Of a stretch of DNA of 64,000 nucleotides, positions 34,770 through 43,346 are shown piece after piece. Made by a program: the position numbers and the translations under genes. The DNA comes from Burkholderia humptydooensis (GTDB lineage Bacteria; Pseudomonadota; Gammaproteobacteria; Burkholderiales; Burkholderiaceae). The notes beneath the pieces were generated by a model. The model had not been told where the DNA came from. It saw only the letters and a list, made by a program, of their open reading frames with translations, and did no database searches. The stretch lies in NCBI RefSeq assembly GCF_001513745.1, contig NZ_CP013382.1, positions 2,790,001 to 2,854,000 on the forward strand. Reading direction: 5' to 3'. How positions within the stretch are numbered: the first letter of the stretch is position 1; each line of letters begins with the position of its first letter.

Positions 34770-36929
34770 TTGCGACACTCACGCTCCTGGCTCACCCGAT
34801 TCCGGCTCGCGGCGGCTGCCTGGTGTCTCGCATGGGCGGGCGTCGCGCCGCCCGCATTCGCCGGCGCGGATGCCCCCGCCACCGCGCCGCCCGCCGACGC
34901 GTCGCGCCCCGCGATCCTCGTCTACCACCGCTTCTCGACATCCGCGCCGCCCGATTCGATGACCGTGCGCGTCAGCACGTTCGACGCGCAGCTCGCGTTC
35001 CTGCGCGCGCACGGCTATGCGATCGTGCCGCTGCGCGACGTCGTCGCGTGGGCGGCATCGCCATCCGCATCGCTGCCGGAAAAAGCAGTCGCGATCACCG
35101 TCGACGACGGCCACCGCTCGGTGTACGAACTGCTGCGCCCGATCGTGCTGCGCGAGCGCTTGCCCGTCACGCTGTTCATCTATCCGTCCGCGATCTCGAA
35201 TGCGTCGTATGCGATGACGTGGGACGAGCTGCGCGCGTTGCGCAATACCGGCCGCTTCGACATCGAATCGCATACGTGGTGGCATCCGAACTTCCGCACC
35301 GAGCGGCGACGCCTCGCACCCGACGCGTTCCGCCGCTTCGCCGCGACCCAGTTCGCGCACGCGCGCGCGCTGCTCGAGCGCGAAGTCGGCGGCCCGGTCG
35401 ATCTGCTCGCATGGCCGTTCGGCATCTACGACGACGAGCTGACTTCGCTCGCCGCACAGGCGGGCTACGTTGCAGGCTTCACGCTCGACGCGCGCAAGGT
35501 CCGCCGCGGCGACGCGCCGCTCGCGCTGCCGCGCTTTCTGATCGTCGACAGTTGCACGCCGGCCGTGCTCGCGCGGATGCTCGGCGAGCGCGGCGACGCG
35601 CAGACCGGCGTCGCCTTCGCCGCTCGCGCAACGGCCGGCGTTCCGGCCGCCGGCGTCGCGACAGCCTCGATGCCGATGCCCGACACCCCGGCGCGCGCCG
35701 CTTCGTCCGCCGCTTCGTCCACTGCTTCGTCCACTGCCCCGTCCGCCGCCATCCGCGGCAGCGTCGTCGACGCGCGGACCGGCAAGCCGATCGCCGCCGC
35801 GATCGTGACGATCGGCGGCCGCCCGATCCGTGCGGACGAGCGTGGAGCCTTCCCGGCCGACGCCGCGGCGGCCGGCATCGCCGTCCGCGCGCCCGGCTAT
35901 CTGGCGACGCGCACGAGCGTCGAAGCCGGCCGGCCCGTCACCGTCGCGCTCGCGCCGTTCAGGCCGAAAGCCGTCTATCTGTCCGTGTTCGGGATCACGA
36001 GCAAGACGCTGCGCGAAGCCGCGGTCGATCTCAAGGGCGCGACCGCGATCAATGCGCTCGTCATCGACATGAAGGGCGACCGCGGCATCACGCCGTATCC
36101 GAGCGCGGCGCGCCGCGCGTCGGGCGCGGCCGCGCAGACGCCGAACGCGCCCGTCGTGCGCGACTTCGCGGCGCTCGTCGCCGAGCTGCGCCGGCGCGGG
36201 CTGTATCTGATCGCGCGGATCGTCGTGTTCAAGGACGATCCGCTTGCCGCCGCGCATCCGGACTGGACGGTGCGCGATGCGAACGGCGACATCTGGCGCG
36301 ATCGCGAAAAGCTGCGCTGGATCGATCCGTCGCTGCGCGCAGCGTGGGCACACAATCTCGACGTCGCCGAGGAAGCGGCGAAGCTCGGCTTCGATGAAAT
36401 CCAGTTCGACTACGTGCGCTTTCCGGACGCGCGCGGGCTGCGCTTCAGCGTGCCGAACACGCGCGCGAACCGCACTGCGGCGATCGCCGGCTTCCTGCAG
36501 GCGGCGCGCGAGCGACTCGCGCCGTACAACGTGTTCGTCGCCGCCGACATCTTCGGCTACGTCTGCTGGAACGAGGACGACACCGCGATCGGCCAGCAGA
36601 TCGAGACGCTCGGCGGGCCGCTCGACTACATCTCGCCGATGCTCTATCCGTCCGGCTTCACGTGGGGATTGCCGGGCTGCACGCAGCCGACCGCCGATCC
36701 GGGGCAGATCGTGCGCCGCTCGCTCGCGGAGGCGCGCTTGCGGACCGGGCTGCCGGGCGTGCGGTTCCGGCCGTGGCTGCAGGCGTTCCGCGATTACGCG
36801 TTCGACCACCGCGATTTCGCGGCGGCGCAGATCCGCGCACAGGTGGACGCCGCCGAGGCCGCCGGCACGGACGGCTGGATGCTGTGGAACGCGCGCAATC
36901 GCTACGATCCGCAGCAGTTGCCGAAGTAG
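34770..36929 (+). CDS. Secreted polysaccharide deacetylase (CE4) / DUF4015 glycosidase-like fusion
   Basis: The 719-residue protein starts at TTG 34770 with a signal peptide ending APPAFA (about residue 31). A CE4 deacetylase domain (about 46-270) shows ILVYHRF, the metal Asp motif TVDDGH (110-115) and H168/H172 in ESHTWWHPNF. A Ser/Ala linker (repeat at 35700-35747) and a carboxypeptidase-regulatory-like beta domain (IRGSVVDARTGKPIAAA) follow. The C-terminus is a DUF4015/PgaB-like TIM barrel (VIDMKGDRGITPYPS, then DEIQFDYVRFPD, then DYISPMLYPSGF). It probably modifies or cleaves an exported or biofilm polysaccharide. The TTG start is inferred from the signal peptide. It carries both catalytic types in one chain. 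Confidence 0.83.
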   Translation: MRHSRSWLTRFRLAAAAWCLAWAGVAPPAFAGADAPATAPPADASRPAILVYHRFSTSAPPDSMTVRVSTFDAQLAFLRAHGYAIVPLRDVVAWAASPSASLPEKAVAITVDDGHRSVYELLRPIVLRERLPVTLFIYPSAISNASYAMTWDELRALRNTGRFDIESHTWWHPNFRTERRRLAPDAFRRFAATQFAHARALLEREVGGPVDLLAWPFGIYDDELTSLAAQAGYVAGFTLDARKVRRGDAPLALPRFLIVDSCTPAVLARMLGERGDAQTGVAFAARATAGVPAAGVATASMPMPDTPARAASSAASSTASSTAPSAAIRGSVVDARTGKPIAAAIVTIGGRPIRADERGAFPADAAAAGIAVRAPGYLATRTSVEAGRPVTVALAPFRPKAVYLSVFGITSKTLREAAVDLKGATAINALVIDMKGDRGITPYPSAARRASGAAAQTPNAPVVRDFAALVAELRRRGLYLIARIVVFKDDPLAAAHPDWTVRDANGDIWRDREKLRWIDPSLRAAWAHNLDVAEEAAKLGFDEIQFDYVRFPDARGLRFSVPNTRANRTAAIAGFLQAARERLAPYNVFVAADIFGYVCWNEDDTAIGQQIETLGGPLDYISPMLYPSGFTWGLPGCTQPTADPGQIVRRSLAEARLRTGLPGVRFRPWLQAFRDYAFDHRDFAAAQIRAQVDAAEAAGTDGWMLWNARNRYDPQQLPK
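35700..35747. repeat. In-frame 12-bp tandem repeat in the CE4 gene (4 copies)
   Basis: Four 12-bp units (GCTTCGTCCGCC, two GCTTCGTCCACT, then GCCCCGTCCGCC) encode the ASSA/ASST/APSA linker between the deacetylase and following domain. Confidence 0.75.
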
Positions 36930-36980
36930 CCGCGCGGTTGCGTGCGCGAGCGCGCGGCGCGATGCCTGCGGCAATGCCGA

Positions 36981-37003
36981 CATCGGCATCGGCATCGGCA
37001 TCG
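36981..37003. repeat. 6-bp tandem repeat CATCGG (about 4 copies)
   Basis: Three full CATCGG units and a partial one lie in the 124-bp convergent gap between the CE4 and M81 genes. Probably length-variable, with no evident function. Confidence 0.7.
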
Positions 37004-37053
37004 CATTCGAAACTCCAATCGCCCCGGCACGGCCGCACGATCGCGGCCCCCTT

Positions 37054-38547
37054 TCAAGCGTCGAATGCGCTCCACTCCGTTCGCGAATCGAGCGGGAACA
37101 CCGGCCGCTCGACGCGCTCGAAATCGAACAGCGCGTAATCGGAGCCCGTCACGCCGCGGCTGTCGCATTCGACGAGCGCCGCCGCGATCGGCACGAACAC
37201 CGGCCGGCAGTACATCCGCGATTTCAGCAGCAGAAAGCGCGCGCGCCGCGGATCGACGCCGACGCTCTCGAACACGCCGAGATCCCATGGCTCGTGCGTG
37301 CGCTCGGTGACGACGAGCGTCGCCGCGCCGGTGTCGAGCACGGCCGCCCGCCCCATGTACGCGCGCTGGCCGGTGTAGGTCGGCCCGCTGATCACGTATT
37401 CGCCATCGGTGATCGCGCGCACGACGCCCGTCGCGCGAAACGGCGCGCGCGGCGCGGCGCCCGCGCGCGGCAGCTTGTTGCCGACGTCGATCGTCACGCG
37501 CGCGCCGACGCCCGCCGCGATCATCCGCGCCACCGCCTCGGGATCGCACAGCGGCCCGCTGACGAGGCCCGAAAGCCCTTGCGCGAGCGCCGCTTCGAGC
37601 AGGTCCATCGTGTCGCACGTGCCGCCCGACATGCAGTTGTCGCCGTGATCGAGCAGCAGCACCGGCCGGTCCGCGCCGTGCGCGAGCCCGGCCGCGCGCG
37701 CGACCGATTCCGCGAGCGGCGGGCTGCGATAGACGAACTCGTCGCGCGCGTCCCAGATCTGCTGCGCGATGCGGGCGGCCACCGCGTCGGCGGCGGCCGC
37801 GTCGCCGTCGCCGACGACGACCACGCTGATGCACGGCGCCGGAATGTCCGCGAGCGAAAACCCGGCGAGCACCGACACCGCGAGCATCCCGTTCGCCTGC
37901 GCCGCGCGCGCGGCGTCGAGCGCGCGCCGCATCGCGCCGTCGGCGGTCGCGCTGCGCAGCGTCGACGTCATCAGCGGCGGCCGCCGCCACGCGAGCACCG
38001 GCCGCGCGCGGCCGTGCACGCGGTCGAGCAGCAGCCGCGCCGCGTGCGCGCCCGTCTCGTACATGTCGACGTGCGGATAGGTCTTGAAGCTGACGATCAC
38101 GTCCGCGTGATCGATCATCTTCTGCGTGACGTTCGCATGCAGATCGAGCGCGACGGCGATCGGCGCGCGCGGCAGCGCGGCGCGCACGCGCGCGAGCAGA
38201 TCGCCCTCGCCGTCCGCCGACTGTTCGGCGACCATCGCGCCGTGCAGATCGAGCATCACCGCGTCGCAGCCGGGCGCGGCGGCGACGATCGCATCGCAGA
38301 TCGCGTCGTACGCGTCGGCCGCGACAGGGCCGCTCGGGTTCGCGGCCGCCGACACCGGCGTCACGATTCGCGCGCCTTCGCGCTCGGCCGCGTCGATGAA
38401 CGCGGCCATCGCGGTGCGCATGCCCCGGTTGTCGCGGTACGCGTGCTCGCCGTAGCTCGGGCCTTCCCGGCCGAACGCGGCAAGCGGCGTCGGCACCGGC
38501 GAGAACGTGTTCGTCTCGTGATTCATCCGCGCGATCAGGATCTTCAT
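37054..38547 (-). CDS. M81-family metallopeptidase (MlrC-like)
   Basis: The 497-residue protein resembles MlrC, the microcystinase C family. It begins ILIARMNHETNTFSPVPT, contains VMLDLHGAM and ALDLHANVTQKM (histidine-rich metal sites), FKTYPHVDMYETG, LLDHGDNCMSGGTCDT, and ends with the family C-terminal domain. Members hydrolyse small linear peptides or modified amino acids with zinc. The ATG overlaps the stop of the upstream amidohydrolase (ATGA). As the last gene of the Liv-type operon it probably processes the imported substrate. Confidence 0.87.
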   Translation of the reverse strand: MKILIARMNHETNTFSPVPTPLAAFGREGPSYGEHAYRDNRGMRTAMAAFIDAAEREGARIVTPVSAAANPSGPVAADAYDAICDAIVAAAPGCDAVMLDLHGAMVAEQSADGEGDLLARVRAALPRAPIAVALDLHANVTQKMIDHADVIVSFKTYPHVDMYETGAHAARLLLDRVHGRARPVLAWRRPPLMTSTLRSATADGAMRRALDAARAAQANGMLAVSVLAGFSLADIPAPCISVVVVGDGDAAAADAVAARIAQQIWDARDEFVYRSPPLAESVARAAGLAHGADRPVLLLDHGDNCMSGGTCDTMDLLEAALAQGLSGLVSGPLCDPEAVARMIAAGVGARVTIDVGNKLPRAGAAPRAPFRATGVVRAITDGEYVISGPTYTGQRAYMGRAAVLDTGAATLVVTERTHEPWDLGVFESVGVDPRRARFLLLKSRMYCRPVFVPIAAALVECDSRGVTGSDYALFDFERVERPVFPLDSRTEWSAFDA

Positions 38548-39884
38548 CGCGCGGCTCCGTCGGCGCCGCCCGCGACATCCTCGCCATCCATCGCATCCGC
38601 GACGCCCGCCGCGCTCAGCATCGCGTGCAGCAGCACGTTGCAGCCCGCTTCGAGATGCTCGGGGCGCGCGTCCTCGATTTCGTTGTGACTGATGCCGTCC
38701 TTGCACGGCACGAAGATCATCGCGGCCGGCGCGACGCGCGCGAGGTACACGGCGTCGTGGCCCGCGCCGCTGATCACGTCCATCGACGACAGGCCGAGCG
38801 CGTCCGCGCCCGCGCGCACCGCGCCGACGAGCGCCGCGTCGAACGGCTGCGGCGCGAAATGGACCACCTGCTCGACGTCGACCCCGATGCCCGGCTGCGC
38901 GCCCGCTTGCGCGCACGCCGCGCGCAGCGCCGCGTCCATCGCCAGCAGCGATGCGTCGTCGGCCGCGCGCAGATCGACGCTCAGCGTCACGCGCCCCGGA
39001 ATCACGTTGCGCGAGTTCGGATGCACGTCGACCCAGCCGACCGTGCCGCGCCCGTGCGGCGCATGCGCGCGCGCGATCCGGTTCACCTCGGCGACCAGTT
39101 CGGCCGCGACGAGCAGCGCGTCGCGGCGCAGCGCCATCGGCGTCGGGCCCGCGTGCGCCTCCATGCCGCGCACGGTCACATCGTACCAGCGCTGGCCGAG
39201 CGCGCCCCGCACGACGCCGATCGTCGTGTCGTGCGCCTCCAGCACCGGGCCCTGCTCGATGTGCGCCTCGAAGTACGCGCCGACGCGATGCGGCGCGGCG
39301 CACGCGTCGCGCGCGTCGCCCGCATAGCCGATTGCGCGCAGCGCGTCGCGCACCGATACGCCGTCGCGGTCGCGCTGCGCGAGCGCATGCTCGAGCGTGA
39401 ACGCGCCCGCGAACACGCCCGAGCCCATCATCACCGGCACGAAGCGCGAGCCCTCCTCGTTCGTCCACACCGCGACCTCGAGCGGCGCGTTCGTGCGCAC
39501 GCCCGCGTCGGCGAGCGTGCGCAGCACTTCGAGCCCGGCGAGCACGCCGTAGTTGCCGTCGAACTTGCCGCCCGTCGGCTGCGTGTCGATGTGGCTGCCC
39601 GTCGCCACGGGCGGCAGGTCGTCGCGCGCGCCCGCGCGCCGCGCAAAGATGTTGCCGATCGCGTCGACGCGCACCGTGCAGCCGATCTCCTTCGCCCATG
39701 CGACGAACAGATCGCGCGCCGCGCGGTCGAGCTCGGTGAGCGCGAGCCGGCACACGCCGCCCTTGGCCGTCGCGCCGATCCGCGCGAGCCGCATCAGGCT
39801 GTCCCACAGGCGCGCGCCGTTCGTGCGCAGGCCGGCGGGCGAAGGCGCGGCGCGCGCGCCGGATGTCGAATCCTGAACTTGCAT
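38544..39884 (-). CDS. M20-family Zn-dependent amidohydrolase (N-carbamoyl-amino-acid hydrolase / allantoate amidohydrolase type)
   Basis: About 446 residues match the HyuC/AllC family: TGSHIDTQPTGGKFDGNYGV with metal His/Asp, VWTNEEGSRFVP, EAHIEQGPVLE, GMEAHAGPTPM, DVHPNSRNVIPG, and late SGAGHDAVYLARV. These enzymes split N-carbamoyl amino acids, ureidoglycine-type compounds or allantoate. ATG 39884 is chosen because AAGGA lies upstream at good spacing; ATG 39902 is possible and adds six residues. It lies 37 bp after LivF and overlaps M81 by 4 bp. Confidence 0.88.
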   Translation of the reverse strand: MQVQDSTSGARAAPSPAGLRTNGARLWDSLMRLARIGATAKGGVCRLALTELDRAARDLFVAWAKEIGCTVRVDAIGNIFARRAGARDDLPPVATGSHIDTQPTGGKFDGNYGVLAGLEVLRTLADAGVRTNAPLEVAVWTNEEGSRFVPVMMGSGVFAGAFTLEHALAQRDRDGVSVRDALRAIGYAGDARDACAAPHRVGAYFEAHIEQGPVLEAHDTTIGVVRGALGQRWYDVTVRGMEAHAGPTPMALRRDALLVAAELVAEVNRIARAHAPHGRGTVGWVDVHPNSRNVIPGRVTLSVDLRAADDASLLAMDAALRAACAQAGAQPGIGVDVEQVVHFAPQPFDAALVGAVRAGADALGLSSMDVISGAGHDAVYLARVAPAAMIFVPCKDGISHNEIEDARPEHLEAGCNVLLHAMLSAAGVADAMDGEDVAGGADGAAR

Positions 39885-39921
39885 CGATGCGTTTCCTTGC
39901 ATGGAAAAGAAGGCGCGGCGC

Positions 39922-40623
39922 TCAGACGACGCCGACGCCGAGATAGCGATCCTTGATCGAATGATCGGCGGCGAACGACGCGTTGTCGCCCTCGTAGACG
40001 ATCACGCCCTGCTCGATCACGTAATGCCGGTCGGCGAGCTGCGTGCAGACTTCGAGGTTCTGCTCGACGAGCAGGATCGCGACGCCCGCCGCCTTGATCT
40101 GCTTCAGTTGCGCGACGATCTCCTCGACGATCACGGGCGCGAGCCCTTCGACCGGCTCGTCGAGCATCAGCAGGCGCGGGCGGTTCATCAGCGCGCGGCC
40201 GATCGCGAGCATCTGCTGCTCGCCGCCCGACAGTTGCGCGCCGCCGTTCCTGCGGCGCTCCTTCAGCCGCGGAAAGATCCGGTAGACGTCGTCGAGCTGC
40301 CACGGCGAATCGCGGCGCGCGCCGAGCCGCAGGTTTTCCTCGACGCTCAGCAGGCGGAAGACGCCGCGATGCTCGGGCACGAAGCACACGCCGCGCGACG
40401 CGATCCGGTGCGGCGCCGCGCCCGCGATCGGCGCGCCAACGAACGTCACCGCGCCGCCGCGCGCGGCGACGACGCCCGCGATCGTCTTCAGCGTCGTCGA
40501 CTTGCCCGCGCCGTTGCGGCCGAGCAGCGTGACCGTCTCGCCTTCGCCCACCGCGAGCGATACGCCTTGCAGCACGTGGCTCTTGCCGTAGTACGCGTGA
40601 ACGTCCTGCACGTCGAGCATCAT
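39922..40623 (-). CDS. livF: Branched-chain amino acid/amide-type ABC transporter ATP-binding protein
   Basis: The 233-residue ATPase has Walker A GRNGAGKST, Q-loop region CFVPEHRGVF, signature LSGGEQQ and Walker B RLLMLDEP with EGLAP, matching LivF. Its ATG overlaps the LivG stop (ATGA). It is one of two ATPases powering the importer encoded at 39922-44555. The true substrate is likely an amide- or urea-type compound, given the hydrolases downstream. Confidence 0.9.
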   Translation of the reverse strand: MMLDVQDVHAYYGKSHVLQGVSLAVGEGETVTLLGRNGAGKSTTLKTIAGVVAARGGAVTFVGAPIAGAAPHRIASRGVCFVPEHRGVFRLLSVEENLRLGARRDSPWQLDDVYRIFPRLKERRRNGGAQLSGGEQQMLAIGRALMNRPRLLMLDEPVEGLAPVIVEEIVAQLKQIKAAGVAILLVEQNLEVCTQLADRHYVIEQGVIVYEGDNASFAADHSIKDRYLGVGVV

Positions 40624-41387
40624 GCGCGGCCTCCGGTGATCATGTTGCCGAGATACGCGGTGCGCACGCGCTCGTCGCCGCGAATGTCGCCCGGCCTGCC
40701 TTCGACGAGCACGCGCCCTTGCTGCATCACCGTGATCGTGTCCGAGATGTCCATCACGATGCCCATGTTGTGCTCGATCAGCACGACCGTGTAGTCGTCG
40801 CGCAGGCCGCGGATCAGCGCCTTCATGTCGTCGAGGTCGTCGATGCCCATGCCGGAGGTCGGCTCGTCGAGGAAGATCGCGCGCGGCCGCGCGGCGAGCG
40901 CCATGCCCACTTCGAGCCGGCGCTGCTGGCCGTGCGACAGCGCGCCCGCCGCCGTGCCCGCGAAGCGTTGCAGCGCGAGGCGTTCGAGCACGCCGTCGAC
41001 CGTGTCGTCGTGCGCGAGCGCGCCGCGCGGCGGCTTCCATGCGTTCAGCGCGCGCCGCGCATCGACGCCCTGCGCGGCGACGCGCAGGTTCTCGCGCACG
41101 CTCAGGTTCTGGAACAGGCTCGTCACCTGGAACGAGCGCGCGATGCCGCGCCGCACGCGCCGGTGGTCAGGCTCCTGCGTGACGTCGCGCCCGTCGAACA
41201 CGATCGAGCCCGCCGAGATCGGCACCGTGCCCGTCAGCACGTGAAAGAGCGTGGTCTTGCCGGCGCCGTTCGGGCCGATCACCGAATGGACCGTGCGCGG
41301 CGCGATCCGCAGATCGACGCCCGCGAGCGCGGTGAACTTGCCGTAGCGCTTGACGACGCCGCGCGCTTCGAGAATCGCGTCGCTCAT
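40620..41387 (-). CDS. livG: Branched-chain amino acid/amide-type ABC transporter ATP-binding protein
   Basis: The 255-residue ATPase has Walker A GPNGAGKTT, the LivG-type FQVTSLFQNLSVRENL, signature LSHGQQRRLEVGMAL and Walker B AIFLDEPTSGM. The signature reads LSHGQ rather than LSGGQ, which is common in LivG. ATG 41387 has a strong AGGAGG and overlaps the LivM stop. Confidence 0.9.
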   Translation of the reverse strand: MSDAILEARGVVKRYGKFTALAGVDLRIAPRTVHSVIGPNGAGKTTLFHVLTGTVPISAGSIVFDGRDVTQEPDHRRVRRGIARSFQVTSLFQNLSVRENLRVAAQGVDARRALNAWKPPRGALAHDDTVDGVLERLALQRFAGTAAGALSHGQQRRLEVGMALAARPRAIFLDEPTSGMGIDDLDDMKALIRGLRDDYTVVLIEHNMGIVMDISDTITVMQQGRVLVEGRPGDIRGDERVRTAYLGNMITGGRA

Positions 41388-42436
41388 CGTGCCTCCTGGT
41401 CGACGTGGGCGTCGGCCGCCGGCGGCGCGCGGCGCAGCGCGGCCGCGGCGCGCTCGCCGATCCCCCACAGCCCGCGCTGCATGAACAGGCTGACCGCGAT
41501 CAGCGCGAGGCCGAGCAGCAGCAGCCAGCGCGGCCACAGCGTCGACAGCCAGTCGGCGAACAGCACGTAGAACGCCGCGCCGAGCACCGACGCGAACAGG
41601 TTGCCGGTGCCGCCGATCACCGTCATCACGAGGATCATCTCGCTCGTGTGATAGTCGATGTTCGACAGCGGCGCGATGCCCGTCATCAGCGCGTGCAGCG
41701 CGCCCGCGAGCCCCGTGACCGCGCCCGAGATCACGAACGCGACGAGCTTGAAGCGCTTCACGTCGTAGCCGGCGGCCGCGGCGCGCGCCTCGTTGTCGCG
41801 GATCGCGAGCAGCGTGCGTCCGAACACCGATTGCGACACGCGCGCCATCAGCCAGAACGCGGCGATGAACAGCGCGGCGACGAAGCCGTAGTACTGCCAC
41901 GGCGAATCGAGCGGCACGAGCGTGCGGCCGAGCGCGCCGAGCGCCGGGCGCGGAATGTCGAGCAGGCCGTTGTCGCCGCCCGTGAGCTCGGGCGTCGTGT
42001 ACGCGACGAAGTAGAACAGTTGCCCGAACGCGAGCGTCAGCATCACGAAATACGTGCCGCGCTGCCGGATCGAGAACCAGCCGACGAGTGCGGCCGCCGC
42101 CGCGCCGAGCGCGATCGCGGCGGCGAGCGCGACGGGCACCGAGGGCACGCCGCGCGTGAGCACGAGGCCCGCCGCGTAGCTGCCGAGCCCGAAGAAGACG
42201 CCCTGCCCGAACGACAAGAGGCCGGTGTAGCCGAGCAGCAGATTGCAGCCGAGCGCGGCGAGCGCGAACACGAGCACTTCGGTCGCGAGCGAGCCCGAGC
42301 GCAGCACGAGCGGCAGCGCGCAGACGACGGCCGCGGCGAGCAGCACATGGCGATGGCGATGCAGCGCGCCGTCCGCGCGTTGCGCCGCACGCCGCGCGGG
42401 CGCGCCGCCCGGCAGCGAATTCGACGATTCGATCAT
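41384..42436 (-). CDS. livM: Branched-chain amino acid/amide-type ABC transporter permease LivM
   Basis: The 350-residue protein has about nine hydrophobic helices and the LivM signatures LGYTGLLSFGQGVFFGLGSY, YFVMLTLAFGQLFY, AIRDNEARAAAAGYDV and VIGGTGNLFASVLGA. It forms the inner-membrane channel with LivH. GGGAGG precedes ATG 42436, which overlaps the LivH stop by 4 bp. Confidence 0.9.
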   Translation of the reverse strand: MIESSNSLPGGAPARRAAQRADGALHRHRHVLLAAAVVCALPLVLRSGSLATEVLVFALAALGCNLLLGYTGLLSFGQGVFFGLGSYAAGLVLTRGVPSVPVALAAAIALGAAAAALVGWFSIRQRGTYFVMLTLAFGQLFYFVAYTTPELTGGDNGLLDIPRPALGALGRTLVPLDSPWQYYGFVAALFIAAFWLMARVSQSVFGRTLLAIRDNEARAAAAGYDVKRFKLVAFVISGAVTGLAGALHALMTGIAPLSNIDYHTSEMILVMTVIGGTGNLFASVLGAAFYVLFADWLSTLWPRWLLLLGLALIAVSLFMQRGLWGIGERAAAALRRAPPAADAHVDQEAR

Positions 42437-43293
42437 GCGGCCCTCCCGAGCAGCCCGTTCGGGCGCAGCAGCAGCACGGCCGCCATCGCCACGTAGATCA
42501 TCAGCCGCGCGCCTTCCGGCCACAGCGTGCTCATCACGCTCTGCACGATGCCGACGAGCAGCCCGCCGACGAGCGCCCCCGGAAAATTCCCCATCCCGCC
42601 GACCACGACGACGACGAACGCGACGCCGAGCGCCTCGATCCCCATGAACGGGTCGACGCCGCGAATCGGCGCGGCGAGCACGCCGGCGAGCGCGGCCGTC
42701 GCGGCGCCGAGCGCGAACACGAGGCTGAACACGCGCGACACGTTGATGCCGAGCAGCGACACCATTTCCGACGATTCGCTGCCCGCGCGCACCGCACTGC
42801 CGAGCCGCGTGCCGTCGAGCACCCACCACAGCAGCGCGGCGAGCACGGCGGTGAAGCCGATCACGAAGAGCCGGTACTTCGGATAGACGAAGCCGCCCCA
42901 GATCACGACGCCGTTGAGCGCGTCGGGCACGGGCACGTTGTCGCCTAGCGGGCCCCATGCGAGGATCGCGCACTCCTGCAGCACGAGCGCGAGGCCGACC
43001 GTCGCGAGGATGTGGAATTCGTGCTGCTGCGCGTACACGTGCCGCAGCACGAGCTTCTCGACGATCCACGCGAACGCGCCGACCGCGAGCGGCACGGCGG
43101 CGAGCGCCACCCAGAAGCTCGCCGACCATTGCAGCGCCTGATAGCAGAAGTACGCGCCGAGCAGATAGAACGCGCCGTGCGCGAAGTTCACGAAGCGCAG
43201 GAGTCCGAACACGATCGACAGGCCGACCGCGAGCAGGAAATACAGCATCCCGACGCCGATCCCGTTGACGATCTGCAAGAGATAAACGTTCAT
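42433..43293 (-). CDS. livH: Branched-chain amino acid/amide-type ABC transporter permease LivH
   Basis: The 286-residue integral membrane protein has the LivH start (QIVNGIGVGMLYFLLAVGLS, then VFGLLRFVNFAHGAFYLLGA) and the conserved VVGGMGNFPGALVGG near the C-terminus. It pairs with LivM. It starts 53 bp after the binding-protein gene in the same operon. Confidence 0.9.
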   Translation of the reverse strand: MNVYLLQIVNGIGVGMLYFLLAVGLSIVFGLLRFVNFAHGAFYLLGAYFCYQALQWSASFWVALAAVPLAVGAFAWIVEKLVLRHVYAQQHEFHILATVGLALVLQECAILAWGPLGDNVPVPDALNGVVIWGGFVYPKYRLFVIGFTAVLAALLWWVLDGTRLGSAVRAGSESSEMVSLLGINVSRVFSLVFALGAATAALAGVLAAPIRGVDPFMGIEALGVAFVVVVVGGMGNFPGALVGGLLVGIVQSVMSTLWPEGARLMIYVAMAAVLLLRPNGLLGRAA

Positions 43294-43346
43294 GGCTTCA
43301 GTTCAGATCGAGTGGTGAGCCGAGTGATGAGCCGAGGCGGCCGACG

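Noticed and set aside
34261..34782. 173-codon minus-strand frame in the hsp20-CE4 gap
   Set aside because: It crosses the terminator and hairpins and lacks protein-like composition.
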